Shown: positions 25,401 to 33,215 of the stretch, in pieces
Numbering within the stretch: position 1 is the stretch's first letter
Layout: each line of letters opens with the position of its first letter
NCBI GenBank assembly: GCA_958510825.1
Contig: OY294054.1
Coordinates: forward strand, 12,106,019 to 12,170,018
Direction of reading: 5' to 3'
Source of the DNA: Brachypterus glaber
Lineage: Eukaryota > Arthropoda > Insecta > Coleoptera > Kateretidae
DNA length: 64,000 nt
The notes under the pieces: model-generated
Told to the model about the DNA's origin: nothing
What the model saw: the letters and a program-made list of their open reading frames with translations, nothing else
Databases searched by the model: none
Translations under genes and position numbers: made by a program

Positions 25401-27497
25401 AGACACCCCAAAAAGTTTTAACTGCAGAAATGGGTTGGGAAATACATCATTTGAAAAAGAACTAGATTTTTTTTTCTACTACGTCGTATATTATTCTATT
25501 ATTTTATTTTTTTTATATATAAATAAAATAAAAATTTTAAATTTGTGAAGTTTTAGTAGGTACTTTTGACTGTTTGTTTGTGGTTAACTATTTAAAATTA
25601 TTGAGAACATATACTCTTTTATAAAAAAAACTGTTGAAGCCTAATTTATTAATTTAAAATAAAAAGTTTTTCCTAAAAAGTCACCATTTTACTTCAATGA
25701 AATATATTTAATGAGGGAAAAATGCGATTTTGACAAAAAAAACTTCAACTTGCGATATATCGTTGAAAAGTTTATTTTAAGGGCAATTATTATCCAAAAA
25801 AATAAACAAGGTAAATAGCACGTGCTATTTAATTGGACACAGTTGGACAAATTTATGGAAAAACCGTGACCGATAACACGGACCACAAAAAAAAATGTAA
25901 TGTAAGAGATATATGGCTATGACATTTCTATGTTGGGCTGCTAAATAAAAATATGGTGTGAGAATTACCCACGCGCCTTTCGTTTTTTTGAAAAAATCGT
26001 AAAAACTGGCCAAAACCCTAAAATTGCCAAAAAAAAAAAACTAAAATAGCATTTTTTTAAATTTTTTTAATTCTTTAGAAAAAAACTCATATAGTTCATT
26101 TTCGTAACTCAAGTACTTTTTAAGATATCCAACCCGAAAGCGAAAATTTTTGATTCATTCAAATTGTTTTTACAAAAAATGAAAGGTGTCAGATTAACTC
26201 AATCTAATCTGACACCATATTCGGATTCAGAAACCCAAAATATATAGCCAGCGGCTCAAAGGGCAGCTTTTGCAATTTTAAGAATTTTAAGGGCTACTTT
26301 TTCGATTTTGATAGAAATTTGTTCGGAAATGTGTGGGCTGTATGAGAGTGTGGTAGTGGATTAAGATCAAATGACCTAAAATACACAAAAAAGGGAGCGG
26401 ATATGTTTTTAGCAACGAACTAATAACTCTTCTCTTTAGAATAGACATTTCATTCGTAAAAACTGACAAAAACATTGCCAACATAAACATTCGTCTGTCT
26501 TACTCGCACATCTTAACAGACAACAATACCAGTTACCGGTAATTGTTATTGTTTATGCCTGAATATACCTACTATTTGTTTATAAACAAATCGAGATGTT
26601 CGCGATACTTTAGTTAACGGTATTGGTATTCTAGAGAGAAGAGTTATTGGTTCGTTGGTTTTTAGCCACACACTCCACTCTTGCAATGGAGTCAAACTTT
26701 TGAGGTTTTTAGAGGTTTCAGGCCAGTTTTTTATAAATATAAAAAAGAAAGGCGAATCGGTTATTCTGACATCGTACTCGTATTCAGCAGCAAAAAAACA
26801 TACACTACATTAGTTTTTTGTGGGCCTGTGTAATTGTTTTTATATAAGCGATAAATTTCTTTCTAGTCTTGTTATTTATTTTTTCAAAATTTAAATAATT
26901 TTTAGTTTTTTTCTTGCTATCCCGCAAATTTACTTTTCCACCTTAACACGTTCGCCGCCGATGCAAAAATTTTAGGTTTTCTCGTGTGCCAATACTTTTT
27001 TTAAAATTATTTGCATGGCCACAAAAACAATAAAATTCTGAACCGCGTGCATTTTTACGTTTACCGTACCTTTATTCTTATGCCTACCTAGTGATGTTTA
27101 CAACTACAAACCCGACAATACTGGCTAAGTTAATGTGAATGTCTCCGATCGGAGCAGGCGGAACATGCCCAAGGAGCCAACTAGCTCCGATCGGAGTCGG
27201 TAGCAGCGAACATGTTAACATGATTTTTTTCTGGTACTATACAAACTTATTTTTTTTTGTAACCGATTTGTTTTTTTACCAAAATTTTTATTTTAACAGG
27301 ACGTGGTGAAAAATCACTTGACACACGCCGTGCGCTTGGAGGTAGAGGAATTAAAGATAAAAATCAACGAATTGGTTGATCGCATCACATATTTGGAATA
27401 CGAGAATGACCTTCTCCGTGCCAACGTTGACGCTCAAACTTTAAAAAGTATCGAAGATGCTCCACCAGTGGAAGACACAAAATTAAATCAAAATTGA
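709..27497 (+). CDS. bun: Bunched / TSC22 domain protein, long isoform (4 coding exons joined)
   Basis: CDS = join(709..1431, 3328..3401, 15275..15326, 27300..27497), 348 aa. TSC22D-family proteins dimerise through a C-terminal TSC box and leucine zipper; long isoforms (Drosophila BunA) promote growth with Madm/NRBP. Seen here: an N-terminal conserved motif at residues ~52-88 (SCSFQITGV, then DSADDLDESHTDD), a second long-isoform motif at ~125-148 (GRFKVVKIE...RGRWTCFDY), an IDTKIEHAL segment just before the TSC box, and the TSC box (DVVKNHLTHAVR) plus zipper at ~284-326. Exon phases (0, 2, 0) join without a break, and all donors are GTAAG-type or AG-flanked. The ATG at 709 has two in-frame stops just upstream (TAATAAATG), so it is probably the true start. 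Short TSC22 isoforms use other first exons; I found none. Introns of 1.9, 11.9 and 12.0 kb are full of repeats. Family assignment is firm; the exact 5' end is inferred. Confidence 0.93.
2400..2627. repeat. Palindromic element, copy 1 (AACGTTTTTAGCGCAC family)
   Basis: An inverted repeat in bun intron 1. Its arms begin TATGAAGCTGAAGTTTGC and end in the complement, and enclose a shorter palindrome (CATAACACGTTTTTAGCGCA ... GCCGCAAGCGGC ...). The inner palindrome recurs at 30991-31114. Direct repeats (AAAGTTACGTTAATCGGAAT, then TAACCCCCTATAAC) flank it at ~2289-2355 and ~2639-2710. Confidence 0.7.
2801..3047. mobile_element. MITE, family A copy 1 (TIR CGAACTAATAACTCTT)
   Basis: A non-coding element of about 247 bp with terminal inverted repeats (CGAACTAATAACTCTTCTTT left; TCTAGAGAGAGAGTTATTAG then TTCG right). 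It holds a second pair of near-palindromic stretches around GTTACCAGTAACTGGTATTG. A diverged copy lies at 26416-26654 in inverted orientation, which supports a mobile family. It has no coding capacity; class unknown. Confidence 0.75.
3141..3182. repeat. Perfect 18-bp stem hairpin
   Basis: AGTCCTTTAACACCATAC, six loop bases (TACATT), then the exact complement GTATGGTGTTAAAGGACT. It lies about 150 nt upstream of bun exon 2 in intron 1. The stem is shorter than a typical pre-miRNA, so it is more likely a small foldback remnant. Confidence 0.8.
3328..3401 (+). CDS. bun: bun coding exon 2 (74 nt)
   Basis: Acceptor TTTTCTTTTTTAG before 3328; donor CC|GTAAGT at 3402. In frame it reads KPSGLDNMDTSKSEAEAED and continues to SLQSN, ending in phase 2 (CC), which exon 3 completes with G to give proline. 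It carries a run of acidic and Ser residues linking the N-terminal region to the TSC box. Confidence 0.88.
3451..4335. repeat. Direct repeat pair of ~250 bp (GGTTGGTCC..GAAATGAGCCC family)
   Basis: Bases ~3465-3715 recur at ~4085-4335: a shared core TATAAAGGTTGGTCC, GAAATGAGCCCTAAGGGAGC, TGAATGGGGAACAAAAAAAG and AATGCTGCAGGG. Fragments continue at ~4690-4740 (AGAGCCGTAGC...GGACCAACCTC), at 11540-11650 in inverted form, and at 12715-12960. This looks like a fragmented transposon-derived family in bun intron 2. Confidence 0.75.
4738..4905. repeat. Inverted and direct repeats around CGCATTCTTATGTACTATGC
   Basis: CGCATTCTTATGTACTATGC occurs at ~4747 and ~4863, and a complementary AACATAAGAATGCGATG occurs at ~4796. 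Together they form a small foldback of about 170 bp with no coding potential. Confidence 0.65.
5787..6575. repeat. Composite tandem array: two 11-13 bp minisatellites flanking a ~90-bp repeat
   Basis: Left block ~5787-5935: about a dozen units of GGAACTCYGRG(GA). Middle block ~6060-6360: four units carrying GGGGCGCCAA, GTTTGGTAGAAACCGTCAGG and GACAAAGC. Right block ~6436-6535: the GGAACTC minisatellite again. Both outer blocks end in the same sequence (CTTTTGTACAAATTTCAGAC, then GCGGTC) at ~5938 and ~6546. The array lies in bun intron 2. Open frames here are products of repeat periodicity. Confidence 0.85.
6786..6925. repeat. GC-richer dispersed-repeat fragment
   Basis: A block strikingly richer in G+C than its surroundings (GGGGAGACCCACCGAAGTGG, GTTCCGGCGCC, GTGCCCTCCGAAGCACATGG). 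It looks like part of a retroelement or SINE body, but I cannot name the family and see no tRNA head. Confidence 0.45.
7441..7664. mobile_element. Foldback element, family B copy 1 (TTGGCCAATGT motifs)
   Basis: Contains repeated CATTGG/CCAATG motifs in both orientations. It matches the 43561-43970 element in reverse complement (for example TTGGCCAACCTAAGG here and CCTTAGGTTGGCCAA there). The short open frames are not real genes. Confidence 0.65.
8655..10486. repeat. Near-identical tandem duplication, unit 916 bp (two copies)
   Basis: Copy 1 ~8655-9570, copy 2 ~9571-10486. Landmarks such as GTCGGGTAAGTCCAAAAACA (8686, 9602) and ATGAATTGTTGCTTCTTAAT (9346, 10262) are spaced exactly 916 bp, and every stretch compared by eye was identical. 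Older, diverged copies of part of the unit (ACAATGGCCACAAGCCATCA) lie at 8519 and inside each unit at 9104 and 10020. The open frames of about 85 aa are A/T-rich with no recognisable domain. The sameness points to a recent duplication or an assembly artefact. Confidence 0.9.
11235..11655. mobile_element. Half copy of foldback family C plus fragment of the GGTTGGTCC family
   Basis: Bases 11280-11530 resemble one arm of the 42481-43215 element (ATATTTGA, CTTTCAGCTCTTGAAATGTG, GGCAGGGGGCAT, GATACATCATTTTAAAGC). They run into 11540-11650, the reverse complement of the 3462-3560 repeat ending AATAACCCTGTA. The single arm suggests a solo or broken element. Confidence 0.6.
12151..12960. repeat. Repeat fragments in bun intron 2
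   Basis: 12154-12179 (GGGGCTGCCCATAAATTACG then TCACATG) resembles the end of the CGTCA-type elements at 48397 and 60358, without a matching partner end found. 12715-12960 is a further copy of the sequence at 4303-4510 (CTACAGTGTTACACTATATG). No gene seen. Confidence 0.5.
13120..13570. repeat. Degenerate ~90-120 bp tandem units (GAATCTGATAATA)
   Basis: GAATCTRATAATA recurs at ~13232, 13351, 13449 and 13541, followed each time by a C-rich block (CCACCCC) and a GGGTGG stretch. The preceding part (TACCAAAAGTTCTCGC, ACATTGGGGTGCAGC) recurs reverse-complemented at ~32400-32490, so the array belongs to a dispersed element. Confidence 0.65.
14008..14845. mobile_element. Foldback element of 838 bp with long arms (TIR CACCGGCACACAAAAAAAA)
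   Basis: Left arm ~14008-14300 and right arm ~14550-14845 are near-complementary over about 290 bp (CACCGGCACACA...TTAAGTAGAATGTG left; CATTCTACTTAA...TGTGTGCCGGTG right; GTTTGACC and CCGCTGAAT(C/A)CGAATTC in both). The centre is unique A/T-rich DNA. Flanking ATA on each side could be a target duplication. The 157-aa and 120-aa frames across it are palindrome read-through, with the same residues read on both strands. No transposase seen. Confidence 0.85.
14993..15216. mobile_element. MITE family D, copy 1 (ACTGAATATTCAGTTACAAA)
   Basis: The arms at 15008-15079 and 15152-15216 are inverted complements (CAGTTACAAATGG ... CCATTTGTAACTG; ATCCTATACAA ... TTGTATAGGAT). The right terminus (CACTGT end) seems lost. 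It ends just 58 nt before bun exon 3. An inverted dimer of the family lies at 36433-36875. Confidence 0.75.
15275..15326 (+). CDS. bun: bun coding exon 3 (52 nt)
   Basis: Acceptor TTTTTTTTAG before 15275; donor TTG|GTAAGT at 15327. After the split proline codon it reads GSVSCTATIDTKIEHAL. The IDTKIEHAL part matches the conserved segment directly N-terminal of the TSC box in long isoforms (IDNKIEQAM in vertebrate TSC22D proteins). It ends in phase 0. This exon is easily missed because its two flanking introns are each about 12 kb. Confidence 0.92.
15399..16291. mobile_element. Rearranged foldback insertion with 10-bp flanking direct repeat
   Basis: Two direct copies (15399-15660 and 15757-16010) and one inverted copy (16020-16291) of a unit holding GACAGTTTCGGGCTGCTGGC, CCCTCTTCAGTACCAAGAG and TTCTAGATGTAGACAAC. 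AACGTTTATA occurs exactly at both flanks (15389-15398 and 16292-16301), as expected for a target-site duplication. A further fragment lies at 17285-17530, with the palindrome GGTTAGACGTAGAATTAA ... TTAATTCTACGTCTAACC. It is non-coding and lies 73 nt after bun exon 3. Confidence 0.75.
17285..17530. repeat. Second fragment of the 15.4-16.3 kb repeat family
   Basis: GGTTAGACGTAGAATTAA at 17288 and its complement at ~17395-17412 bound a stretch matching the ATTGATGGAATAATAAATTA unit, followed by the CTTCAACTTGCTAACATTC and CTAGAAATAGATGGCG parts. Diverged copy, no genes. Confidence 0.65.
17531..18944. other. bun intron 3, no gene or clear repeat seen
   Basis: A/T-rich intronic DNA. A short direct repeat (CATTAAC/TAATCCATTTAAAAACTATG with CATTCAGGTTAGTTA) occurs at ~18728 and ~18898. 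No plausible exon with splice sites was found on either strand. Confidence 0.5.
18945..20067. mobile_element. DNA-element family E, copy 1 (TIR ACACTAGGCAACA)
   Basis: Ends ACACTAGGCAACA and TGTTGCCTAGTGT, about 1.12 kb. A related copy at 44009-44962 shares both ends and the interior (AGATATAAGTCCA, AAAAAAAGAGTAG, AATCAGGG, AAGAAACCGTG). There is no conserved long frame, so both look non-autonomous. Confidence 0.8.
20641..21130. repeat. Repeat-rich stretch with TGCAACTTT units and a GACGGACAGAC array
   Basis: 20900-20995 has about four units of (A)TGCAACTTTTGTA spaced ~20-30 bp. 21051-21125 is an impure tandem array of GACGGAC/GACAGAC. Shorter runs of the latter motif also occur at 20495-20540. 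No gene. Confidence 0.7.
21636..22090. repeat. Dispersed repeat with ACCCGCGACTTCGTCCGCG module
   Basis: Begins near TACTAGCATATACCCGCGAC, TTCGTCCGCG and ends with TCAGTCAGTCAGGACAAAGC before an A/T-rich tail. From memory, such modules are common at the ends of insect non-LTR/SINE-like repeats; I cannot name the family. C-rich segments (CCCCCGTTTCACCCCC) recur inside it. Confidence 0.5.
22460..22620. mobile_element. Short TTACGTAA-family foldback element
   Basis: AACGTTTAAGTGTTACGTAA, CGC on the left and GCGTTACGTAATAACGTTTA on the right surround G-runs. A GTGTTACGCCCATGTTAATG block is shared with ~60100-60150. Same family as 55781-55977. Confidence 0.65.
22621..24102. other. bun intron 3, A/T-rich, no gene seen
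   Basis: No exon, RNA gene or clear repeat recognised. A small inverted pair around AAATATTTTAAAAATGCCCC/TTTTAAGGGGCAT lies at ~23910-23990. Confidence 0.45.
24103..25078. mobile_element. Foldback element family F, copy 1 (TACAGGGTGTCCCAGCT)
   Basis: Left arm 24103-24240 (TACAGGGTGTCCCAGCTAAA, CAGATCAATCG, GGCGTTATTATT, ATAAAATTTATGTCAGTCAA); right arm ~24925-25078 is its complement, ending ACACCCTGTA. TA borders suit a Tc1/mariner-like or piggyBac-like non-autonomous element, but the class is unproven. A second TTACGTAAC palindrome (~24390-24900, GTTACGTAAC and C-rich runs) is nested inside. A larger copy lies at 59314-60912. Confidence 0.85.
25079..26415. other. bun intron 3, A/T-rich, no gene seen
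   Basis: No supported exon. A 12-bp stem hairpin (GGTGTCAGATTA ... TAATCTGACACC) lies at ~26184-26216. Confidence 0.45.
26416..26654. mobile_element. MITE family A, copy 2
   Basis: TIRs CGAACTAATAACTCTTCTCT and AGAGAGAAGAGTTATTGG then TTCG. The interior is the reverse complement of the 2801-3047 copy (AACATTCGTCTGTCTTACTC, GCACATC; GTTTATAAACAAATCGAG). About 640 bp upstream of bun exon 4. Confidence 0.75.
27300..27497 (+). CDS. bun: bun coding exon 4 (TSC box, leucine zipper, stop)
   Basis: Acceptor TTTTAACAG before 27300; 65 codons and a TGA at 27495-27497. It starts DVVKNHLTHAVRLEVEELK, the TSC box, followed by a leucine/isoleucine heptad zipper (about 30 residues) and a short acidic tail ending KLNQN. 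The zipper mediates dimerisation with other TSC22D proteins. There is no ATG at the exon start; the first codons are GAC GTG GTG. Confidence 0.95.
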   Translation, partial: DVVKNHLTHAVRLEVEELKIKINELVDRITYLEYENDLLRANVDAQTLKSIEDAPPVEDTKLNQN

Positions 27498-27770
27498 GTA
27501 TTGGACACCCGTCTTCGCCATAAATTAATACAAACTGTTAAGGTTATGGAGAAGGCGCAACTGAGGTATGTCCAATCGTTTCTTACACATATGGTATACA
27601 CCCGAGACAAAATTAAAGTACATTGTTAAAAAATATTTTAAATTTACCTATATTGTATTGTAAATTTTACTAAGTATAACATGTACATTTAGAATTTACA
27701 TTAAATTAATGGGAAATTACATAAAAAATGTATATTACAAAACAAGACACAAAAATGTGTTTTTCAAAAA

Positions 27771-27776
27771 AATAAA
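27771..27776 (+). terminator. Candidate polyadenylation signal for bun
   Basis: AATAAA about 270 nt after the bun stop codon, in A/T-rich sequence. In DNA this AT-rich the hexamer is common, so this is only a candidate; a longer 3' UTR reaching past 29 kb is possible. Confidence 0.3.
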
Positions 27777-28118
27777 ATACATAAAAAGTGTTTTTACATA
27801 AAATAATGTCAAATAATGATGATACTATGTGTATTCTTTAATTTTGTTTCGGATTTTTTCGAAAAATAAGTAAATTTTTATAAAATTTGGTGTAAAAATT
27901 CAAAACAGATTTTGAAATATTTTTGCCCTAAAACATGTGCAATTTCAAAATATATAATTTTCTTTTGTTTAAATATACTAAAACCAAAGAAAATATCAAA
28001 AAATATCAAAACATTTGTAGATTTTTTCACTAAATTTTATGGAATTTTTCTCATTTTCTACAGTCTAGTTGAAGCTGTTGGCTTTAACTTTGTGAATTGT
28101 AAAGCATAAAATTTGGTA

Positions 28119-29122
28119 ACGTGGCACTTCTAATAGACATCTACTAAACGTATATTCCGCATACGCATTAAATGTCCAAAACATATTTGCTTTTACTTCT
28201 AATTTTTTCCTGTGTCATTTTATCCCGCTCATTTCATTTCTTAATAATTTCATCTGAGTGTCATTTCATCCCCAGTTATTTTATCTCTGTCTATATCATC
28301 CCAAGATAATTTCATTCCGTACGCTTTTCAGTGAAAAGTTGGGGATAATTACCCTCTCTACCTCCCATATATATAGGTCTCTATACTGCCCTTTATCTTA
28401 ACAAGGCAGTTATAGTAGGTTTAGGCTAAAAATTAATTAAAGCATACGTTGTTAAATTTAATTAATTTGTTTTTAATGAAAATAAATTATTAAAATTTGT
28501 ATATATTTTATATATTTCTTTAATACCTATAGGTATAATTACTCTTTAATTAAAAATAAAATAATTAAATTTAACATTGCATGTCTTTAATTCATTTTTA
28601 GCCTAATCTAACCAAAACCGGGTTAGGTTGTAACCAAGTAAAATCAAAGCCTACAGTCGCGAACAGAAATGTTCCAGAGGGGAGGAACAGTCACTAAACT
28701 GCTTAAAAATATTTTTTGCACCTGATATTCCTTACATAAATCTTATGTAACATTTCAAGCTAGGGCAGTGGGCTGCCCCCTAATTTCGCAATTGAAAGAT
28801 TGAACACTTTAGACTAAAAAGTGAAAAAATTTAAATAAATGAAGGATGAAAGGACGCTGGCAAGAAATGTGTCTAAAATAAAATTACCCTGGAATAAATA
28901 GACCAAGAAGAATGAAATAACTCGAGGATGCAATGACTCCGGTATTAAATTAACAGTGGATAAATTATTTAAATAAGGGAAAATAAAATTGAAAAAATAA
29001 AATTGGGATATTACCCCAATTTCATCCCTCGGCCATGTTTTATAGGTGAATATTTGGACTTTTGAAAACGTATTCGATAAATCTAATGCATGTTCAGTAG
29101 ATGTTTATTAGAGGTGCTGTAT
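28119..29122. mobile_element. Diverged foldback element downstream of bun
   Basis: Left end GTGGCACTTCTAATAGACAT, CTACTAAACGT and right end ATGTTCAGTAGATGTTTATT, AGAGGTGCTGTA are inverted complements with mismatches. Inside, the left side repeats ATTTCATCCC-type words and the right side GGATGAAATG-type words. The 104-aa frame at 29101 overlaps its end and has no recognised domain. Confidence 0.55.
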
Positions 29123-30990
29123 GTTTATTACCGATGTACAAAAGAGCACTTTTCCGGCCTACAGTATTCACAACATTGCAAAAATGCAGCTTGTGTGCAT
29201 TTGAGAACAAAATGACTTTAAAAGTTTATTATTTTTTGAGTATGAAGAATGAGTGCAAGATGCTTGGTGCTATAAAGAAATGTGATTGGTTTGACACATT
29301 TTTTATGAAGTATTTTATATACTCAAAAAGACTATGTTATACAGAGAGGTCGAAAATAAATTTTAAATTGTGTCTGTTTTTAAATTTTTGTGGAGTATCC
29401 ATTACCAAGGAGTAACTTACTCCGAACAAGAATTTTTAATTCTTGCATATTACAGGCTTTTGGTTACTAATTAGTTTCTAGAGGGATCCTATTAGGGGCA
29501 GTAAATTAAAAAATAACAGGTAGAAAAAGTTATATTTTTGGGTCCCTAAAACCAAATTGGAACTGGAGCCATAATACTTCCATTTTATAATATTTTATAC
29601 TTTATAAATTTAAGTTAATAACACTATTATTTTAGAAAGTTGTCTATCGGTCGTTAAAATCAAATGAACAGGAAACAGTGAATGGTACCATTTCATCCTT
29701 TTTGGGAATCATCACCACTGTGTATCCTGTATGTTGTTAATATTTAAATAACACGTTTCCTGTTCATTTGACAGATAACTTTCTAATATATATTTTGGGC
29801 TATTAACCGACAAACGTGCAGTATATATATTTTTTTATAGACTGTCAATTCTTAACTTATTTAACTATTATTTTATTTACATATCAAAGTGCGTAGTGCG
29901 TAGTGCGTAGTTTTAAGTTAAAGGTTAAAACATTTTGGCGAAGATTTGTTACATATTAAGTATTTTTAAGAAAAATATTACAAGGGGCCATACAATGAAA
30001 ATCATCTTAATAATGATATTAGTATAGAAAAATACTATCTACGCCAAATAATTGCATTTCGGTTTTCCCGAACTTTTGGGTTATTTGTTAAATAGAATTA
30101 TTTTAACCTCTCTGTAGTTTTGCTTTCCCATTTTGAAATTTTTCAAAATTTGGGAAAGCCTTGTTTTATTTATTATATTTTAAGAATGTTTTTTATAATA
30201 TTTTTATTTTTAAATTTTTTTGATATAATTTTCAAATGTCTATTAATTTTTGGATAAAAGATCTTCTAAAGTGCACGCCCGGATGGTGCTATGAGGCAAT
30301 AAGGTAACAAAAAAATCGAAAGGAGCCAAAAACTATTCCCAAAGGACCCAAGAATGTCCTGCTTTTTTAGTCCTTTGTGACCTGAGGGAGCTGAAGCTTC
30401 GTCATTGGGGCAAGATTTATTTTGGTATACCCTGTTTTAAAATCACCATCCGAGCCTGCTTATGTGCTTGATGGTATGAAAAACTGGCTGTGCTAAACTC
30501 TGTATGAGAGGATTTCTATTTAATTTTAAAAATTTGATGTATTTTAATCTTAACATAAAATATAATTGGTACCCAAAAAAAAATCTAATTTGCAAAAAAA
30601 TCAACAAGACTTGATTATTAAAAGCATGCGCAATGTGCATGCATTGCACATATAAGGTTTTTTTAAATGGTACCCTTTAAACTTTTTATTTAAACAGATA
30701 GGGCGATTATAACCATGATTATAATGAAACTGCAGTTTCATTTTAAGTTTTAAGGGTATCCACAGTAGTGGACTAAGGGGGTCTAATGGGGCTGAAGCTC
30801 CGGGTCCTTATTTTGGGGGGCATCAAAATATAAAAGATATTTAACATTTTAAAAGTATCAAACTGGTACTTTTTTATTTTAAAATGTTGGGTCCACGCAG
30901 CTTACAAAAGCCCCTGAATTTACAGATTTATTAAAAAACGTCAAATAGTTTTTAACTGTGTCTGTAATTTGTGGGTTCCTTAATAGTATA
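29123..30990. other. Intergenic, no gene seen
   Basis: A/T-rich. GTGCGTAGTGCGTAGTGCGT at 29890 is a short triplet-plus-GTAG array. Inverted GTTTCCTGTTCATTTGA words occur at ~29660-29775 (AAATGAACAGGAAAC ... GTTTCCTGTTCATTT). No exon found on either strand. Confidence 0.45.
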
Positions 30991-31114
30991 TTAAAGTACT
31001 AGTTTCATAACATACGTTTTTAGCGCACGAGTACAAGCTTAGAAAACGAGCCGCTTGCGGCGAGTTTTCTAAAGTACTAGTGCGCTTAAAACGTGTTATG
31101 AAACTAGTGCTTTA
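30991..31114. repeat. Palindromic element, copy 2 of the AACGTTTTTAGCGCAC family
   Basis: Reads AAAGTACTAGTTTCATAACA, ACGTTTTTAGCGCACGAG, a GCCGCTTGCGGC centre, then GTGCGCTTAAAACGTGTTAT. It matches the centre of the 2400-2627 palindrome, about 28 kb away. Confidence 0.75.
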
Positions 31115-32939
31115 TACTATTTTTTTCTATTTTGCTCTAAAATTTAAAAAAACTTACTTTTAAATTGATGACTGATTTAGGTTTAGTGTTGGCATTACAG
31201 TTTTCGCCATGTTTAAAATTCTAAGAACAAATTATATTTTGATATATTTTATAGTCATGTCTTCTCTTTTACACTTCAAGTAACCAAGCCACAATTTTCA
31301 CGGCAAAAAATAACCTAAACAAAAAATTTTGTAGAAAATTAACATTTGCACAGAAAATGTCAAGCGACAAGGCTTTTGACTGTTGCCAACCTAAAAGAAA
31401 AAAAGTAGAGACCTCTTATAGGCCTACAAGAACACGCAAAATGCGTGTGATTATGAGCTTATAAAAGTCGCAAAATAGAAAAAAACTTAAACTTTATTGG
31501 TGAACGCCTTAAAACTTAAAGTTTAAAACTGGGTAAAGTCTCCTTAATAATGTAACATTATTTAAGAAAGTTAAAAGGTTGTACCAAAAAATAGACATAT
31601 TTAAATTAAAAATATTCTTTTTTTGTAAATTAGAAACATATTTTGGTATTAATTTAATTGTTGTCTTTAATTAATTATAATTAATAATTTAATAATTATT
31701 AATTCAGGTTGAATATCATTACACGACTAGCTTCCTTGATTCATATGGTCAAAAAAAAGTTTTTTGAACTATGTGAAATAATATTTGATTCACTGTATTA
31801 CGGTTGTCATGGTTACCAATTTAAATGAGAATTATAATATATACAGGGTGTTCTCTAGTGACCCCCTTCTAACTTTTTTATTCGAAGGAAATAGGAAAGT
31901 TTGTAGGGCGATAACATTGAAAACACCTGTATGCAGTACTTATGTTTAGACTTATAGACGTATTTGGAATGTTCAGTGTGTATAAATAAAAATAAAATAA
32001 ATAAATAAAATAAAAATAAATATTTAAATATCCACATAGGCGCGACTTTTTTAAATTCCAGGGGAGTCCAGAAGTATTTGAAGTAAAAAAATTACATAAA
32101 AGTTATAAATTGTTATTAAATAACAAAAAAACCAAAAATTTATTTAAAAATTGTAAATCTTTTACAATATTTAAATGTATAGGCAATATTCCAAGAGGGA
32201 GCCGGCCCACAGTGGTGTAGAATGTAGCGGCCGCGGTCATAATCAATTTTCAGCTTTATTACTAGAGATAGAAAGTTTATTTTTTTTATTTTGTAGAGGA
32301 ATGTTTAAGTTATAAAACGATGTATAGAAAATTAAATTTTCTTAATCGGATTAGGGAGAAAAATAAGGGCAAACATAGCAATTTTCAAATTTTTGTGAAA
32401 AAATATTGTACTTTCCCCATTTGCCCCACCCCAATGTTCACCAAAAACAATTCCGTGCGAGAACTTTTGGTAAAATACTTGTATGCCAAATTTCAAGTCT
32501 CTTGCTTAAAGCGTTCTTAAGTTATCGTGTCCACAAGATTTCCAGGACAGACCAATCCTACCAGCGCCCCACAATGCACCGCCTCACAAAAATAGCTATA
32601 ACTCCCGTGTATCATAAAAGACGGCTCGAGATCGGCACTCTATTTTTGGGGAGATACATGGCAAACACACTGATACCAAATTCGTATAAAAATTGTACGG
32701 GCCTTGACGGGCTTTTGGCCTTTTGTCTTGCAGATTGTATTTTTTTAAATTTTTTATGTACTTTCAAACATAAGCCAAAAAGCCCATTTTTTTATTTACG
32801 GGAATTTCTGCTCCTAATTTTTTTAAAAGACATACCATCCATCAACTTAAGCCTAAAAAAGTCAAGTTTTTTTAACAATATATCCATGGCAGAGTTAGTT
32901 AAATGCTTAAAAAAAATAAAACTATTAACCAATTTATAT
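31115..32939. other. Intergenic, repeat fragments, no gene seen
   Basis: 32400-32720 is the reverse complement of part of the 13.1 kb repeat (CCAATGTTCACC, TTCCGTGCGAGAACTTTTGG). The 189-aa frame through it has no domain, no splice context and transposon-like composition, so I do not call it a gene. 32189-32240 (GAGGGAGCCGGCCCACAGTG) partly matches, inverted, the block at ~33350-33400, so an old element may enclose the SINE. Confidence 0.5.
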
Positions 32940-33215
32940 GGGAGGCATAGCGTAGTGGCTAGCGCGTATGTATAGCAAGTCTACTATCGTGAGTTCGATT
33001 CTCACTGGCGCCGATTTGCCTTTTTCAGTTAATTAATAATTTAAATTTGGCGAAGGCGATAAGTGAAACCGACAATCCCTAGAAACTGGTTCGAAAGTCA
33101 GTATAAGCCGGTGGTTCCCTCTACTACTAGCCCACACAAGTCCTGGACTTAGGGGATGCTTAATTAAGTAGAATAGTACGAGGTTAAACAAATAAACAAA
33201 AACAAACAAACAAAT
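32940..33215 (+). mobile_element. tRNA-derived SINE (~275 bp)
   Basis: The head (32940-33013) has a good A box (TAGCGTAGTGG) and B box (GAGTTCGATTC) with tRNA spacing, and ends TCTCACTGGCGCC. The would-be acceptor stem has two mismatches and the anticodon arm is imperfect, so it is not a sound tRNA gene. A unique body follows (GACTTAGGGGATGCTTAATT), then a simple A-rich tail of CAAA repeats (AACAAATAAACAAAAACAAA). Head, body and tail fit a SINE on the + strand. No clear target duplication was found. Confidence 0.75.

Noticed and set aside
32406..32975. 189-aa open frame
   Set aside because: It crosses a dispersed repeat also present at 13.1 kb (inverted) and runs into the SINE. No family match or splice context.
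32940..33013. Functional tRNA gene
   Set aside because: Acceptor stem mismatches and a poor anticodon arm; followed by a SINE body and tail.
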